From Dipteronia dyeriana (Eukaryota > Streptophyta > Magnoliopsida > Sapindales > Sapindaceae): DNA of 64,000 nt. Positions 1-12,131 of the stretch are shown one piece after another (position 1 is the first letter of the stretch; every line of letters begins with the position of its first letter). Below the pieces are notes generated by a model. It worked only from the letters and a program-made list of their open reading frames with translations. It was not told the DNA's origin and did not search any database. Position numbers and translations under genes: made by a program. Where the stretch lies: the NCBI GenBank assembly GCA_032871835.1, contig CM065295.1, positions 27,538,501-27,602,500 on the forward strand, read 5' to 3'.

Positions 1-604
1 TGACAATCATAAATGTTATTAATTTTTTTATTTTTAATTTTTTTATTTATAATATAGGGTCAGACTAAACCAACTTAAATGATTGAGATTAAGAGCACAT
101 AAATGATTGAGAAGTTGAAGTCAAAATTTTAAATCATAAATTTGAGTTGATTTAGCTTGGCCCATAATATAATCTTATATCATATCATCTATCTTGTAAC
201 TATATAAAATATAAAAACTGACCCTCAGAGTGTCACATGTCGTTGTGAGGGAGCTTTGAATATAAATGCATTAAATTATATTAATATTAAAGCATCTTCA
301 ATGTAAATATACATTTTTTTAGTTTATAAATAGTGTCACATCAGGATTTCTATTTATTATGGATCCACTTTTGGATTTTTTTTTTAGAGAAATACATATT
401 CACATCTCCAATACAATTATTTAAAGTCAAATATGCATCCATTTTATAATCAATCCTAATAAAACAATTATTCCAAAGGTTCGAACCAAAAACAAAAGAC
501 CCAAGCTCTAGCCAACTAAGTTATACTATCTCATTGTTGAAGCCAAGTAGGGACTTTAGTGATAATACCTCGTTTTGTTATATAAATGCTTTACTTTTTC
601 ACTC
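1..604. other. AT-rich intergenic sequence, no gene seen
   Basis: This stretch is AT-rich and has no open frame that resembles a protein. It precedes the left terminus of the inverted-repeat element at 605. I see no RNA gene or clear regulatory motif in it. Confidence 0.6.
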
Positions 605-918
605 CCAGGGTGCTTTTAGTACACTGGACGAGATAGGATAAGGTGAGACAACTTTTTTTTGTCTGACGTTTGACGCGTCTTTAGTATGGAACTGGACGGG
701 ACAATGTGGGACAAAAAACATCAATTTTTGTCTCATCCAAGACCCTAGGACAAGGTTGTCCTATGTCATAGGACAAGTAAAAAAAATAACTTTACCCTTC
801 AATTTTCAAAAAATTACACTGTGTTTAATAATATTATTATAATATATATTAAATACTATTATATATAAAATAGTATGTGTTATATATTATTGTATATATA
901 ATATATATTATTATCATA

Positions 919-936
919 TATATATATGATAATTAA

Positions 937-974
<38 letters not shown>

Positions 975-991
975 TAAATATACATATATAT
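919..991. repeat. AT dinucleotide tract
   Basis: A run dominated by (AT)n lies immediately upstream of the element-1 5' LTR. It makes the target duplication there (TATAT on both sides) uninformative. Confidence 0.8.
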
Positions 992-1720
992 TGTTATATG
1001 TATATTTTGTCGAATGTACACGTCACTGACAGGTAGGACAATCCCTTAAAAAAAATTACCAGATGGACATCCGAGTTGACATCTAGAAGATACCCTTCAA
1101 GACATCACAAAGGAATAAGAACCCGAGTAAGTCTGAACACGGGTATTTGACACGTTGTGTCCTACTCGGGACAGAGTACTTAGCACATTATGTTCTACTC
1201 GGGACAATACGACTCTATCATTCTAGAAGATTGCACATCGATTAGGAAAATAAAATCCTAAATCAGATTGTGTAATTAGAGTCCCGTGAAGATTCAGATT
1301 CAACTTAAAAGATCTCCGAAACAAGAAAGAAGATAAAGACGATTCCAACAAGCAACCAATCGTAATTAAATACAAATTTTTTTCCTTACTTGTACAACAA
1401 GGATTAGGGTTCTATACATGTATAAATAGACCCATAATCTCATTGTTAAAAGATATAGAACGATATATACAGAAAAAATCACAACAAGAGAGAGACAAAA
1501 GAGACCGAGTGGTGTAATTCTTCATTTAAATAGTGGATTTGGCTTAGTTGTGTATTCAGCCACCCGTGGACGTTTCTACGATCACCAGAGTTTTACCAAG
1601 TAAACTCGTATCTTAATAACTTCAATTACATTCTCTTTCTCTTTCTCTTTCTCTTTTGATAGGTCATAACTAAATCCAACATTGTTGACTTTCTCATCCA
1701 TCGAGAAATCAACGTCAACA
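992..1720 (+). repeat. element 1 5' LTR (729 bp)
   Basis: It begins TGTTATATGTATATTTTGTC and ends AACGTCAACA. The stretch 1241-1720 matches 10324-10803 almost base for base with equal length. Its start and end also resemble the 890-bp LTRs of element 2. A CT-rich block (TCTCTTTCTCTTTC) lies at 1632-1656 near the 3' end. Confidence 0.85.
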
Positions 1721-1745
1721 ACTGGCGCTAGAAGGAGGGGCGTGT
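1721..1745 (+). other. probable primer-binding site, element 1
   Basis: ACTGGCGCTAGAAGGAGGGG directly follows the LTR, and the equivalent in element 2 is ATTGGCACTAAAAAGAGGGG. Position and conservation fit a tRNA primer site. I cannot assign the tRNA with certainty; it is not the initiator-Met TGGTATCAGAGC type. Confidence 0.5.
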
Positions 1746-1879
1746 TGAACCTGTTTAAGCAATGGTTGGTAGTGGAAGTAGAGATAGTTCCAGGGATATC
1801 CAAAAATCTCCAGATAATACACATACAGACAGGGTCATTCAGGATCCCACAACAACCACCAGGAATCAATCGATATCCC

Positions 1880-3660
1880 TGATCGGTATCCAGTAAATCC
1901 CTCCTACCAGCGAAGATATATCACGTCGTTTTCATGATGCACTGTAACAATTATTGACAGATGTTGCGCGAGAAAGAATAGATCTTTTGGCTGCGGGAGA
2001 GGCGCATCCGCCAAACCCTTCACCTACAAAGCTCCGATCGGTTGTAGTTGGGCCGGAACCAGATGCACCAGTAGCTGTTAGGAACTCAGATCAAATCAAT
2101 CAAGCTGGAGGTATAACACGCAACTAGGACAAGGATCGTGAAACGTCCGTAGAAGAACGACCAAGCCAAAGACAGAGTCACAGTTAGGCGGGCCATGATA
2201 GACACCGTAAATATGACCGGCACACAGAGATCGGTCATCATCATCAGAGGATAGCAATCGACACCATAGCAAATATCGTCATGGAACCATACACCTGTAA
2301 GGATTAGCCCATGAGACTCGGGAACAGAATGAAGAATATCTAGAAACAGGTATGACGATCACCCGATAGCTTAACCATCACGGAGAACCGGTGGGGGACA
2401 GAGATGTCATGATCCAGAGTCTGACCCGAGAAGTAAAAAACAACAGACGTCAAATAGACTCGTTGATTAGGCGATATGAATATAATGAGTTGTTTGATAA
2501 TGATTATGACCGTCCTTTTACTAGAAAAATCCTGTGAATGCCATTCCCGGAAAGATTCAGGATGCCATATGTAGAACAATTCAAAAAGGATACAGATCCT
2601 AAAGAGCAAGTTAGACGATATAAAAGCATCATGGCTCGTATGCACACAACGATCCGTTGTTGTGCCTTAATTTCCCATAAACTTTGGGAGATACGGGTTC
2701 AATGTGGTTCGGAAGATTGCCCCCAGCAAGTATTGAGAGTTTCAGTGAGTAGAGCAGAAGATTTTCAAGACAATTTCTAGGCAATATGCATAGGAAAAAG
2801 TCAGTGGTTTACCTTTCTCAGCTGAAACAAGGGAAAGATGAGCCGTTGAAGAAGTATCTAGTAAGGTTTGGCCAAGCAGTCTCAGAAATTGGCAGCGCGA
2901 ATGACGAGGCAATAATCGTTGCATTCATAAACAACCTGCAGAATGGACGACTGTCTTTTGACCTAAGAAGGGCTAGTCTAACCAGATATGCAGAAATGAT
3001 GGATATGACAGGCGGATACACTCTGGTGGAAGAGGAAGAGCTGGCAACAGGAGGTAGTTACATGCATGGGGGGAGACTCGAACAAAAGGATGCCGAGCAA
3101 AATCATAAAGCCATAAAGGGAAACAAAAAATAAATAGCAAATAGAGGAACACGAACGGGGGAAGTGGGCGTAATGCTGACCAGACCGTAGAAAAGTTCAG
3201 AGGAAAATACAAGAACTACACCCCACTCAGGAAAAAACAGGAAGAAATCCTGGCAATACTAGAAGAAAAGAATCTGGTGAAAGAGCCACATCGGCAATCT
3301 CAATTTGCTTGGCGAGACACAAAAAAATATTGCAGATTCCATAAGGAAACCGATCATGAGACCTCTAAATGTTACCAGCTTAGAGACTATATAGAGACCT
3401 GCATTCGGGAAGGACACCTACAAGATATAATCCTGAAGAAAGATGAGAAGTCAGAAATTAAGAAAGAGACCAAGGTAGATCACAATTCTGGTCGGAACAA
3501 AAGGGTCAGTCTCGAGGCGAATGAAGTAATACAAACTATTTTCGGAAGACCATCAACTGGGAGAAGTAACTAGGAGCGGACTCAGGAAGTCAGAGAAGCA
3601 GTAGAAGCAAGTCAAAATTTTGATGTCAACTCCTTTGAGCCAGATCCGAAAAGAATAAAG
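1880..3660 (+). pseudogene. gag, element 1
   Basis: The region aligns throughout with the longer gag frame of element 2 (12132-13790). Recognisable gag blocks are the capsid-like segment around 2530-3030 (RFRMPYVEQFKKDTDPKEQ, then KKYLVRFGQAVSEIGSAND) and a cysteine/histidine motif at 3330-3380 (YCRFHKETDHETSKCYQL), which fits nucleic-acid binding. The frame changes several times (blocks starting near 2538, 2786 and 3277 are in different frames) and stops such as those near 2126, 2188 and 2536 interrupt it. It would have encoded the structural protein of the virus-like particle but cannot be translated as one protein now. Confidence 0.8.
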
Positions 3661-5480
3661 GAAAGTTGAGACCCGATAATATTTACGGAAGCCGATTCAT
3701 ATGGGGTCGACGTCCGACCAAATGATGCTATCGTTATAAGTGTCTGAATTGGTCATAGAGAAGTCAGGAGAATGTTAGTAAACAATGGCAGTTCGACAAA
3801 CATTCTCAATATGACTATTTATGATCATCTTAGGTTGGATCGAAAGGATTTGCAACCTTTCCATACTCCACTCAGAGGATTCTGAGGAGTCGAGGTCAGG
3901 TCTCTTAGGACACGAAGCTACCCGTAAAGATCGGAGTAGCTTATTGTCAGAAAACAGTGTTACTCGACTTTGTAGTGGCAGACCTGGACAACTAGCCTTA
4001 TAATGCGCTATTAGGTCGACCATTCCTTAACAAAACCAAGGCAGTAACAACTACCTACGCTCTAATGATCAAATTCCCAACTGAATTGGGAGGTAAGAGT
4101 AATCAAAGGGTCCCAAGAGATGGCCAAAGAGCTATTCTTTCGGTTTACAAAGATAGAGACAATAGTGAACAAGTATGAACCTTAACACAACCAGATCAGA
4201 TCGAGCAGGAATCACTGTTGTTTGAGTTCGATCCAAGAGAAGAACCGGAGGTATCTAAAAGTGAACCGATAGAAGAGGTAGTCTTAAATAAAGATGAACC
4301 AGATAAAAAGATCAAAATTGGGGCCAAATGCGAAACCAATAATTCAAAAGAGAGGTCATTCAACCTTGAAAGAAGCCAGGCAATTAAGCAGAAAGTGGAG
4401 AAGTTACTCTCTATAGGGTCGATCAGAGAAATCATCTACCCTCAGTGGGTAGCAAATGTGGTCTTGGTCCAGAATAAAAATGGCCAGTGGAGAATGTACG
4501 TGGACTACACAGACCTGAACAAGGCCTGCCCAAAGGACAATTTCCCATTTCCGAGAATAGACCAACTGGTCGATGCTACATCAGGCCATGAATTACTCAG
4601 TTTCATGGACGCTTACTCGGGATACAATCAAATCCAAATGAATAAGGCTGATGAAAAAAAAACAACATTCACGACCGATCAAGGCTTATACTGTTATACA
4701 GTAATGCCTTTTGGGTTAAAAAATGCTGGAGCAACATACCAAAGATTGGTCAATAGGATCTTTACTCGTCAAATAGGAAGAAACATGGAAGTTTACATAG
4801 ACGACATGTTAACCAAAAGTGTCTCGACAGACGAACATGCTTCAGACCTGTGGGAAACATTCGATGTCTTGAGGAGATATCAGATGAAGTTAAATCCGAA
4901 CAAGTGCCTATTTGGGGTTCCTTCAGGAATGTTCCTTGGTTTCCAAGTTCACCATAGGGGAATCAAAGTGAACCCTGAGAAGATCCAGTTATTGAGAAAA
5001 ATGACTTCGCTAAGAACACTAAAAGAAGTGTAATGCTTAACAGGATGCTTAGCTTCCTTAGACAGATTTATTTTAAAAGCCACAAATAGATGTGCTCCCT
5101 TTTTCAAAGCGATTAAAAAGGGGAAAGGGCTCGAATGGAATGAAGCGTGCGAGCGGGCATTACTGAAAATCAAAGAGTACTTAGGGCAGGCTCCCATCCA
5201 TTCAAAACCTAAAATGGGAGAAATACTCCACTTGTACTTATCCATTACAGAATTAGCAGAAAACTCGGTTTTAGTCAGGATAGAAGACGGAGTACAGAGA
5301 CCAGTGTACTACACCAATAAGGCTCTTCTTCAAGTTGAAACCAGGTATTCACAGGCATAAAAAATGGCTATAGCATTGGTTTCGACGGAAAGGTAGCTGA
5401 GGCCATACTTTCAGGCTCAGAAGATCCAGGTTCTCATCGATTGTCCACTTAAGCAAATCCTACAGAAGCTAGAAATTTTG
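3661..5480 (+). pseudogene. protease, reverse transcriptase and RNase H, element 1
   Basis: A decayed protease lies at about 3770-4100 (VNNGSSTNILN, where the family has a D-G-S motif). RT begins at about 4340 and includes YPQWVANVVLVQ, VDYTDLNKACPKD, FMDAYSGYNQI, MPFGLKNAGATYQRL and the catalytic YIDDM at about 4796. A first RNase H follows at about 5220-5480. Compared with element 2, about 125 bp is missing just before RSFNLERSQ near 4340. A stop near 5030 breaks the frame after LRTLKEV. The RT catalytic Asp pair is intact although the gene is not. Confidence 0.85.
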
Positions 5481-5559
5481 GGGAGATTAACTAATTGGGC
5501 AATTGAGTTGAGTGAATTCGATATTCAGTACATCCACAAGACATCACTCAAAGGCCAAG

Positions 5560-6060
5560 CAGTGACAGATTTCGTAGCAGAATTCATAGAACCAAACATG
5601 GAAGCAAAAAGGATATTGGGCAAGAGTTTTTCATAAAGGTTATATGTCGATGGTTTCTGGAACACTCATGGCAGCGGGGCAGGGATCGTGGTATGCACCT
5701 TAGAAGAAGATGATATTGAATGTGCCATGAGATTCGACATCAAAGCAACAAATAACCAAGCTGAATATGAGGCATTGCTAGCAGGACTTAGATTTTGCAT
5801 AGCTCTCGGAGCAGATGAGGTTAAGATATTCAGTGACACATAGATAGTCGTCAACCAAGTTTCAGACGAGTATCGGGCCAGAGATGAAGGTATGATGGCT
5901 TATTTGGGAATAACAAAACAACTCCTCCAAAAATTCAAGGAATACAAGATTGTCAAGATCCTTAGAGAAGAAAATGAGAAGGCAGACACTTTGTCCAAAC
6001 TAGCATCAACAACAACTACAATTAGGATAAAAAATATTCAGGTTACACATCTTCTCAGAC
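5560..6060 (+). pseudogene. second (archaeal-like) RNase H domain, element 1
   Basis: After the RT-linked RNase H there is a further block reading LYVDG near 5640, then GAGIVVCTLEEDDIECAMRF, NNQAEYEALLAGL, and a conserved aspartate region near 5830 (FSDT, followed by a stop where element 2 has Gln). Two RNase H domains in tandem are a known trait of Tat-lineage plant gypsy elements. Stops near 5635 and 5841 inactivate it. Confidence 0.75.
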
Positions 6061-6369
6061 CGAGTATAGTTGAGCCGAAAAACTTTGAAGTCTTAGAAAT
6101 CCAAACATCGTTAGACGGTTGGATGACTCAGCTAAAAAGATACCTAGAAGAAGGTGTACTCCCGGAAGATCCCTTAGAAGCCAAACGTATCAGGTATCGG
6201 TCATCAAGATACACATTGATTGGAGGAGAGCTGTACAGAATAGGGTTTTCCCGAGTACTCCAAAGATGTGTATCAGAGAAAGATGCATATCGGATACTAC
6301 TAGGAAATCCACGGTGGAGTATGTGGAAACCATATTGGGGGCAGAATTTTAGCACATAAGGTACTCAGG

Positions 6370-7360
6370 CAAGGTTATTACTGGCCCTCTTTGTTCTTGA
6401 ATACACATAGATGCTCAGAAAGCTGTAATGCCTGCCAAAGGATAGCCAATGATATTTGGTAGCCTCCCGAACAACTTAAAAGTCTTAGATCCTCATGGTC
6501 ATTCGCCATGTGGGGGTTAGACTTAATTGGTCCAATGCTAGCAGGAGCAGGGGGTGGAGCTAAGCACGCAATTGTGGTAGTTGATTATTTCACAAAATGG
6601 GTAGAAACTGAAGCGTTAGTACATATCACAGAAGCAAATACCATAAAATTTGTGTAGAAAAATATACTCTACAGATTTGGAGTCCCAAATACTATTATCA
6701 CTGACAACCTCACCCAGTTCGACAATCAAAAATTCAGGCAACTGTGCAATAAGTACCATATTACAAATTATTATGCCACACCTGCCCACCCTCAAACTAA
6801 TGGACAAGTTGAAGCAGTAAACAAAATCATCAAGCACACACTCAAAGCAAAGTTAGATGCCAAGAAAGGCAGTTGGGTTGAGAATCTTCCTGAAGTATGA
6901 TAGGCGTATCGGACGACAACAAGAACTTCTACAGAAGAGACTCTGTTCTCTTTGGCGTTTGGAACAGAAGCTGTTATCCCAATAGAAACATCGTACATGT
7001 CACCAAGGGTCAGGCTATATGATGAAGATCAGAACGTTGATATGCTATTACAAAGCTTAGATGAGTTGGAAGAGAAAAATGGAGAAATCCCGAGTACGAA
7101 ACGTGGCATAACAACAAAGAGTAGTCCGACACTATAATTCTCATGTTTGGATTTGGAAGTTTCAGTTAGGAGACCTGGTTCTCAAAAGAGTATCGTTGAA
7201 CACAAAGAATAAAGTTGCAGGCTCATTGGCCGACAAATGGGAAGGCCCATACAAGATTGAGGAAATAGCTGGTCATGGAGCATATTGGATTGCCCGACCA
7301 GATGAAGGGGTTTTACCCCGGCCATGCAATGCCTAATATTTGAAGATTTTCTATCCTTGA
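6370..7360 (+). pseudogene. integrase, element 1
   Basis: It contains the integrase core with WGLDLIGPM (first catalytic Asp) near 6510, VVDYFTKWVE near 6580 and ITDN (second Asp) near 6700. The block QTNGQVEAVNKIIKH follows near 6800, then FGTEAVIPIE near 6960. The zinc-binding segment upstream is poorly preserved. Stops near 6460, 6655 and 6900 and a frameshift near 6940 prevent translation. The closing segment (GVLPRPCNA) ends at the stop at about 7358-7360, at the same place as in element 2. Confidence 0.8.
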
Positions 7361-7980
7361 AATTTGTTTTCAATTTTTTTAGCCAGAATTTTTTTTGGTT
7401 TTTAGCAATTCTTAGATTCACATTGTCAGTTTGCAGCTATGAATAAAAACCTGACATGGGATTCCGAAAATCTAAGCATATGATAATAAAAACATATGAA
7501 AAACGAGCATGATAATAGGAACATGCGAAAAAGAAGCATGATAATAGGAACATGAAAACAAAAAGAAAAAGAAAAAGAAAAAGAAAACATATAAGCACAT
7601 ACAAAAACGATAAAATGCTCAAGACCATTAATTTGGCAAAATTCCCGAATGGGCAGAGAAGCTCGAATGAGCATGCCAGCCGAGCAAGGTCAGTCTACCT
7701 TAGCCAAAAGGCAAACTCGATGCACCAGATTCTGGAAAATGGCTCGGGGCACTGTCGGGAAAAATCTCGGTGAGATGCGCAGCTGTGTTAAACAGTTTAA
7801 AAGCTTAACGATTCGGCAAACCCTTACGTAGATAAAACTAGGAGACATCCTCAGTGACTTGCATAAGGACTCGAACGTATGATCGTGGTGAGCTTCGATA
7901 TAACATTCAGGTAGCAACCGAGTATGAGACATGAGTATAAACCTACTCGCTTGTCTCAAGATGACTCGGTTAATAATATT

Positions 7981-8300
7981 AGCCAGTTTAATAAGATACT
8001 TGACACATGAAATCACGTTAGCCAGTTTAATAAGATACTTGGCACATGAAATCACGTTAGCCAGTTTAATAAGATACTTTGCACATGAAATCACGTTAGT
8101 CAGTTTAATAAGATACTTGGCACATGAAATCGCGTTAGCCAGTTTAATAAGATACTTGACGTTAGAAATTGCTCGGGCAATGAAACTACTCAGTTAAATA
8201 AGATACTCGGTGGAGTTATTGGACAACAGAGTTAGCCAGCTAAAAAAGATACTTGGCAATTAAATAAGTTAATAACAATAGCCAGTTGAGATATTTGGCA
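7981..8300 (+). repeat. 39-bp tandem array between pol and antisense gene
   Basis: Five copies of a 39-bp unit start at 7981, 8020, 8059, 8098 and 8137. The core is AGCCAGTTTAATAAGATACT followed by TGGCACATGAAATCACGTT. More divergent copies run on to about 8300. The units are contiguous with no spacers. Element 2 holds only degenerate copies of the same core at 18186-18350. Confidence 0.9.
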
Positions 8301-8393
8301 TTTCAAATTCACGACAAAGCTTGGCAAAATATGGAACTTCATTGATCATAATTCATTTTTACAAATGCAATTTTTTTTCAAATTTGCCAAAGG

Positions 8394-10321
8394 CTAAGAT
8401 GAGGATTCGAAGCTCTCGCCAATGCTCGGGTCGGGTACCATTTCGTATTCATGGAGAAGACTTTCATTAGAAGGCCAGGCAATTGAGTCAATCGAGTCAT
8501 CCATCCATTCACTATAATCTGTTCCAGGGACTGGTCCAACATCAGGCTTCGACCCATCCACACTAACTTCCTGACTAGCATAAAAGGTCGAGAGGGAATG
8601 CATCGATGGGACCTCCCAATGCATAAGATGAGGCTCTTTACCTTGGCTTTGACAGTAAGCGCTCCATTCCTTCATTTGAATTAGAAGAGACTCCAAGGAC
8701 TGATCTACATGGTTTTTAATTGATAGCTCCCAATTGGTTCGAGCTCTATCAGTTGCCCGATTCTTGACCTTAAAGAATTCGCCAGCTGAGACCAGCCCCT
8801 GTTAGAACTCCCTAAGGAGTAAGGCATCATAGGCTGGGGACCTTTTGAAGCGATCAACCCCTCGGACTTCAAGTTCCAGCTAGGCTTCATTCGAAAGAGA
8901 TTCGACAGTCAAGGCTTGACGCTTAAAATCTTCAATTTTATGCTCGTAAGATGATTTGGCTTGCTCAGCCTCTTGTTCTGCTTTGATCATCGACTCCTGG
9001 GTGGCAGATAGTAAATTTTGGAAGGATACAATCTTCTCTTCCACTATGGAAGCTTTCTCCTCAGCCTCCATTTGTTTAGCCAAACGATGGTCTGTAAACT
9101 CTTGGGCAGAGCTCACCTCCCTTCCATAGATCGCCTCAATCCGAGCACGACTGTCTTCACTCTCTTTCAACTGAGCTTCAAGACGTCTTATCCGATCAGC
9201 TTGATATTGTTGTGTCTGAACAAACTCATTGAACTCAGCAACCACCTACAAGGAAGAGTAATTTAAAAATCTAAGTCAAAAGAGCACTAAGACGAAGTTC
9301 AGGAATAAAGACTTACGTAGCTCGCACTGTTAAAAATGTTCCGAAGACGATCTGTCGGGGAATCGTTCTTGAAGCGGCTCCAATGGTCATCCCCAATAAA
9401 CGTCCGACCAGATGATATCGTCCTCAACATATTCTGGGGAGTGGGACATGTAAGATCACCCGAGGAGCCTATCCATGTATCCTCAACTTCAGGGGGGAAA
9501 GAATCCTTGTTCGGATTATCCGAAGTTTTTACTCCCCCTAAAGGTGCCTCAGCCTGGGCACTCGGGGAAACTCTAACATCAGCGTCATCGTCACTTGATT
9601 CAACAAATGATACCACCCGTGGAACTTTTTTAGGATGAGCAGAAGAGCCAGCTACCTTTTTTTTCTCAGCCCGAGTACGGTGGAAGCCGAGGTCAGCCGT
9701 ATGATCTTCCTGATCTTCAACGATATCTTGAAAGGATCCAAAAAGATCAAGATGAAGGTTAATATGCTCATCAGGGGAGGGGGAGGGGGGGGGGGGGGGG
9801 GGGGGGGTACTCTGACTCTTCCCTCATCCCCAACAACAAACTGCTCAGTAGGTATTTCATCGACCAAGGATCTTGGCTTACCAGACTCTGCACTAGGGTG
9901 CCCTCCCTAACCGCCTTCATCTCCATACACCTTCTGAGAATTATCAACTCCAATAGGGTCATTCGGACCACCTAACTCCCCTACGGTTGGCTGAATGACC
10001 TCTTCAGGAATATTATCAGCAAATTGATCATCAGCTTCATTGGAATCTTCATCCGACACATCATCAGGTGAAGCAATTCTTTCCCTGTTCTAGCGAGAAG
10101 CTTCCTTATGACTCGCTTGAAAAATTGATTTCACCTGACGATCTTGGACGTCGCAAATGATGTCTGAATAGTACACTGAACACGAACGAGTTAGAAAGGA
10201 GAGGCAACGAAATTAGTAAAATGGAAACGAGAAAATTATACTTACGTCGTCTAAGATAATCTGAAATCTGAGTAAAGAAGCCAAGTTCTATCATTTTCTT
10301 CTCATTAAAAAGATAGGACAT
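8394..10321 (-). pseudogene. antisense gene of Tat element 1 (coiled-coil part)
   Basis: On the minus strand from 10321 (MSYLFNEKKMIELGFF) the homologue of the element-2 antisense gene continues through two introns, 10176-10245 (GTAAGT...CAG) and 9246-9316 (GTAAGT...TAG), to a stop at 8394-8396. The central exon from about 9245 to 8880 is rich in Q, E, K and R (QTQQYQADRIRRLEAQLKES) and looks like a coiled coil. The N-terminal plant-transposon domain seen in element 2 is absent, removed by the deletion that also took the start of the 3' LTR. A G run at 9785-9807 becomes polyproline in this reading. Function unknown. Confidence 0.7.
9785..9807. repeat. 23-base poly-G run
   Basis: An uninterrupted run of 23 G follows GGGGAGGGGGA at 9774-9784. 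It sits inside the antisense gene, where it reads as polyproline. The length may be unreliable because such runs slip in replication and in sequencing. Confidence 0.9.
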
Positions 10322-10323
10322 CT

Positions 10324-10798
10324 ATTAGGAAAATAAAATCCTAAATCAGATTGTGTAATTAGAGTCCCACGAAGATTAAGATTCAACTCAAAAGATCTCC
10401 AAAACAGGAAAGAAGATAAAGACGATTCCAACAAGCAACCAATCGTAATTAAATACAATTTTTTTTCCTTACTTGTACAACAAGGATTAGGGTTTTATGC
10501 ATGTATAAATAGTCCTATAATCTCATTGTTAAAAGATATAGAGCAATATATACAGAAAAAATCACTACAAGAGAGAGATAAAAGAGATCGAGTGGTGTAA
10601 TTCTTCATTTAAATAGTGGATTTTGCTTGGTTGTGTATTCAGCCACCCGTGGACGTTTCTCCGATCACCGGAGTTTTACCACGTAAACTCGTGTCTTAAT
10701 AACTTTAATTGCGTTCTCTTTCTCTTTCTCTTTCTTTTTTGACAGGTCATAACCAAATTCAACATTGTTGACTTTCTTATCCATCGAGAATTTAACAT

Positions 10799-10803
<5 letters not shown>
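10324..10803 (+). repeat. element 1 3' LTR, lacking first 249 bp
   Basis: This matches 1241-1720 of the 5' LTR over 480 bp with few substitutions. The expected first 249 bp and the 3' part of the internal region are missing. The junction near 10317-10324 (GGACATCTATTAGG) shares ACATC and ATTAGG with the LTR (GCACATCGATTAGG), which suggests deletion at a short homology. Confidence 0.85.
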
Positions 10804-10851
<48 letters not shown>

Positions 10852-10984
10852 CATATAATAATTATTTATGATATAAATGATGTATTAATAATATATATTA
10901 TGTATTGTATATTAATAATTATTATATATATTATATATATTAATAATATGTTATATATAATAATAATTATAGTATTTTATATAC

Positions 10985-11023
<39 letters not shown>

Positions 11024-11079
11024 ATACAATATTTATATATAATAATATCAACTATAATGTTATTATATATTATAATATA
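10804..11079. repeat. AT-rich spacer with (TA)n
   Basis: (TA)n at 10804-10848 is followed by TAATAATATAT-like sequence up to the start of element 2. It is probably remaining interior of the host DNA element, and matches the style of 835-990. Confidence 0.7.
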
Positions 11080-11971
11080 TGTCATATGTGAATTTTATCA
11101 TATGTACACGTTATCAACAAAGAGGATAAATTGTCAGGTGGGCATCCGAATAGGCATTCAAAAAATATCCTACAAGATATCACCGTAGAGGAGAAAACCC
11201 AAGTAAGCAGATGTTGAACAAAATCTACAGGGTCAATCAACGTTATATATTACTCGGGATCAGTTAAATGACACTCGGGGCTAGTTAAAAGACATTTCTA
11301 CTCGGGAACGAACGATGTTACTCGGGACCAACAAGTACTGTCCTTATTAGGGACGAACATAAAGAAAACTGAATAGAAACTCAGCGCATAGCCCACGTGG
11401 ATCAAGTCATAAAGAATCACAGAGATATCCATATCAAAAAAGAATCCCAATAAAAACAGTGTTAAACAGGAAATGTTCCCAATCAGGCAACAACTTTATT
11501 TCTTCAAAAAGACTATGCTCTTATAAGGAAGTAAATCCTAATTGGACTACATTACTAGAGACCCATTCGATCTCAATACAAGACTCCGAAACAGGAAAGA
11601 AGACAATCAGCTTCAAGCAAGTAAATAATTGCAATTAAATAAATAGATATTCTATTACTTGTACAAAACAGATTTGGGTTATATAAATATATAAATAGAT
11701 CCATAATCTCGCCAAAACAAATATACACAGCATTCAAAGAAAAATACAGAGAGAAAAAAGAGAGACCGAGAGCTTGTAATATTATAATTTCATAGTGTAT
11801 TTTGGCTTGGTTGATCATTCAACCACCAGTAGACGTTCGTCCGGTCATTAGATTTTTACCACGTAAAAAACTCGTGTTTGTTTATTTTCTCCTTCTCTTT
11901 CTCTTTAGAATCACGACCAAAATCCAATCCTTGTTGGCTTTTCTGATACAATTCAGAAATAGACGTCAATA
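11080..11971 (+). repeat. element 2 5' LTR (892 bp)
   Basis: It begins TGTCATATGTGAATTTTATC and ends GACGTCAATA; the matching 3' LTR ends GACATCAACA. It contains repeated ACTCGGG words at 11252-11350 and a probable TATA region (ATATAAATATATAAATAG) near 11680. Confidence 0.92.
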
Positions 11972-11996
11972 ATTGGCACTAAAAAGAGGGGTCGAA
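11972..11996 (+). other. probable primer-binding site, element 2
   Basis: ATTGGCACTAAAAAGAGGGG follows the LTR, equivalent to the site in element 1 at 1721. tRNA identity is unresolved. Confidence 0.5.
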
Positions 11997-12131
11997 CCTC
12001 CAATTTGATCAAAAGCAACGGTAGGATGCAGAAGCAGTTATGGGGATGTCCAAAAATCTCCGGATAACTTCCACGTTGGCAGTACCTCGCGGGATCTCGC
12101 TGCAACAACAGAGAACCAACCTACATTCCTG

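Larger units (their letters stand above)
992..10803 (+). mobile_element. Ty3/gypsy Tat-like LTR retrotransposon, element 1, degenerate
   Basis: The order is 5' LTR, primer-binding region, gag, protease, RT, RNase H, second RNase H, integrase, a 39-bp tandem array, a minus-strand gene and a 3' LTR fragment. This order, the second RNase H and the antisense gene are typical of the Tat/Grande/Retand group. TATAT lies on both sides (987-991 and 10804-10808) but sits in AT repeats. Coding regions are broken by stops, frameshifts and a deletion of about 125 bp before the RT core. The 3' LTR lacks its first 249 bp. It is closely related to element 2 at 11080. Confidence 0.85.

Noticed and set aside
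7981..8300. Regular direct repeats that could suggest a CRISPR array
   Set aside because: The units are contiguous with no spacers, in a plant retrotransposon, with no cas genes.
9635..9910. Open frame with polyglycine on plus
   Set aside because: It is the shadow of the minus-strand gene; the glycine stretch comes from the G run.
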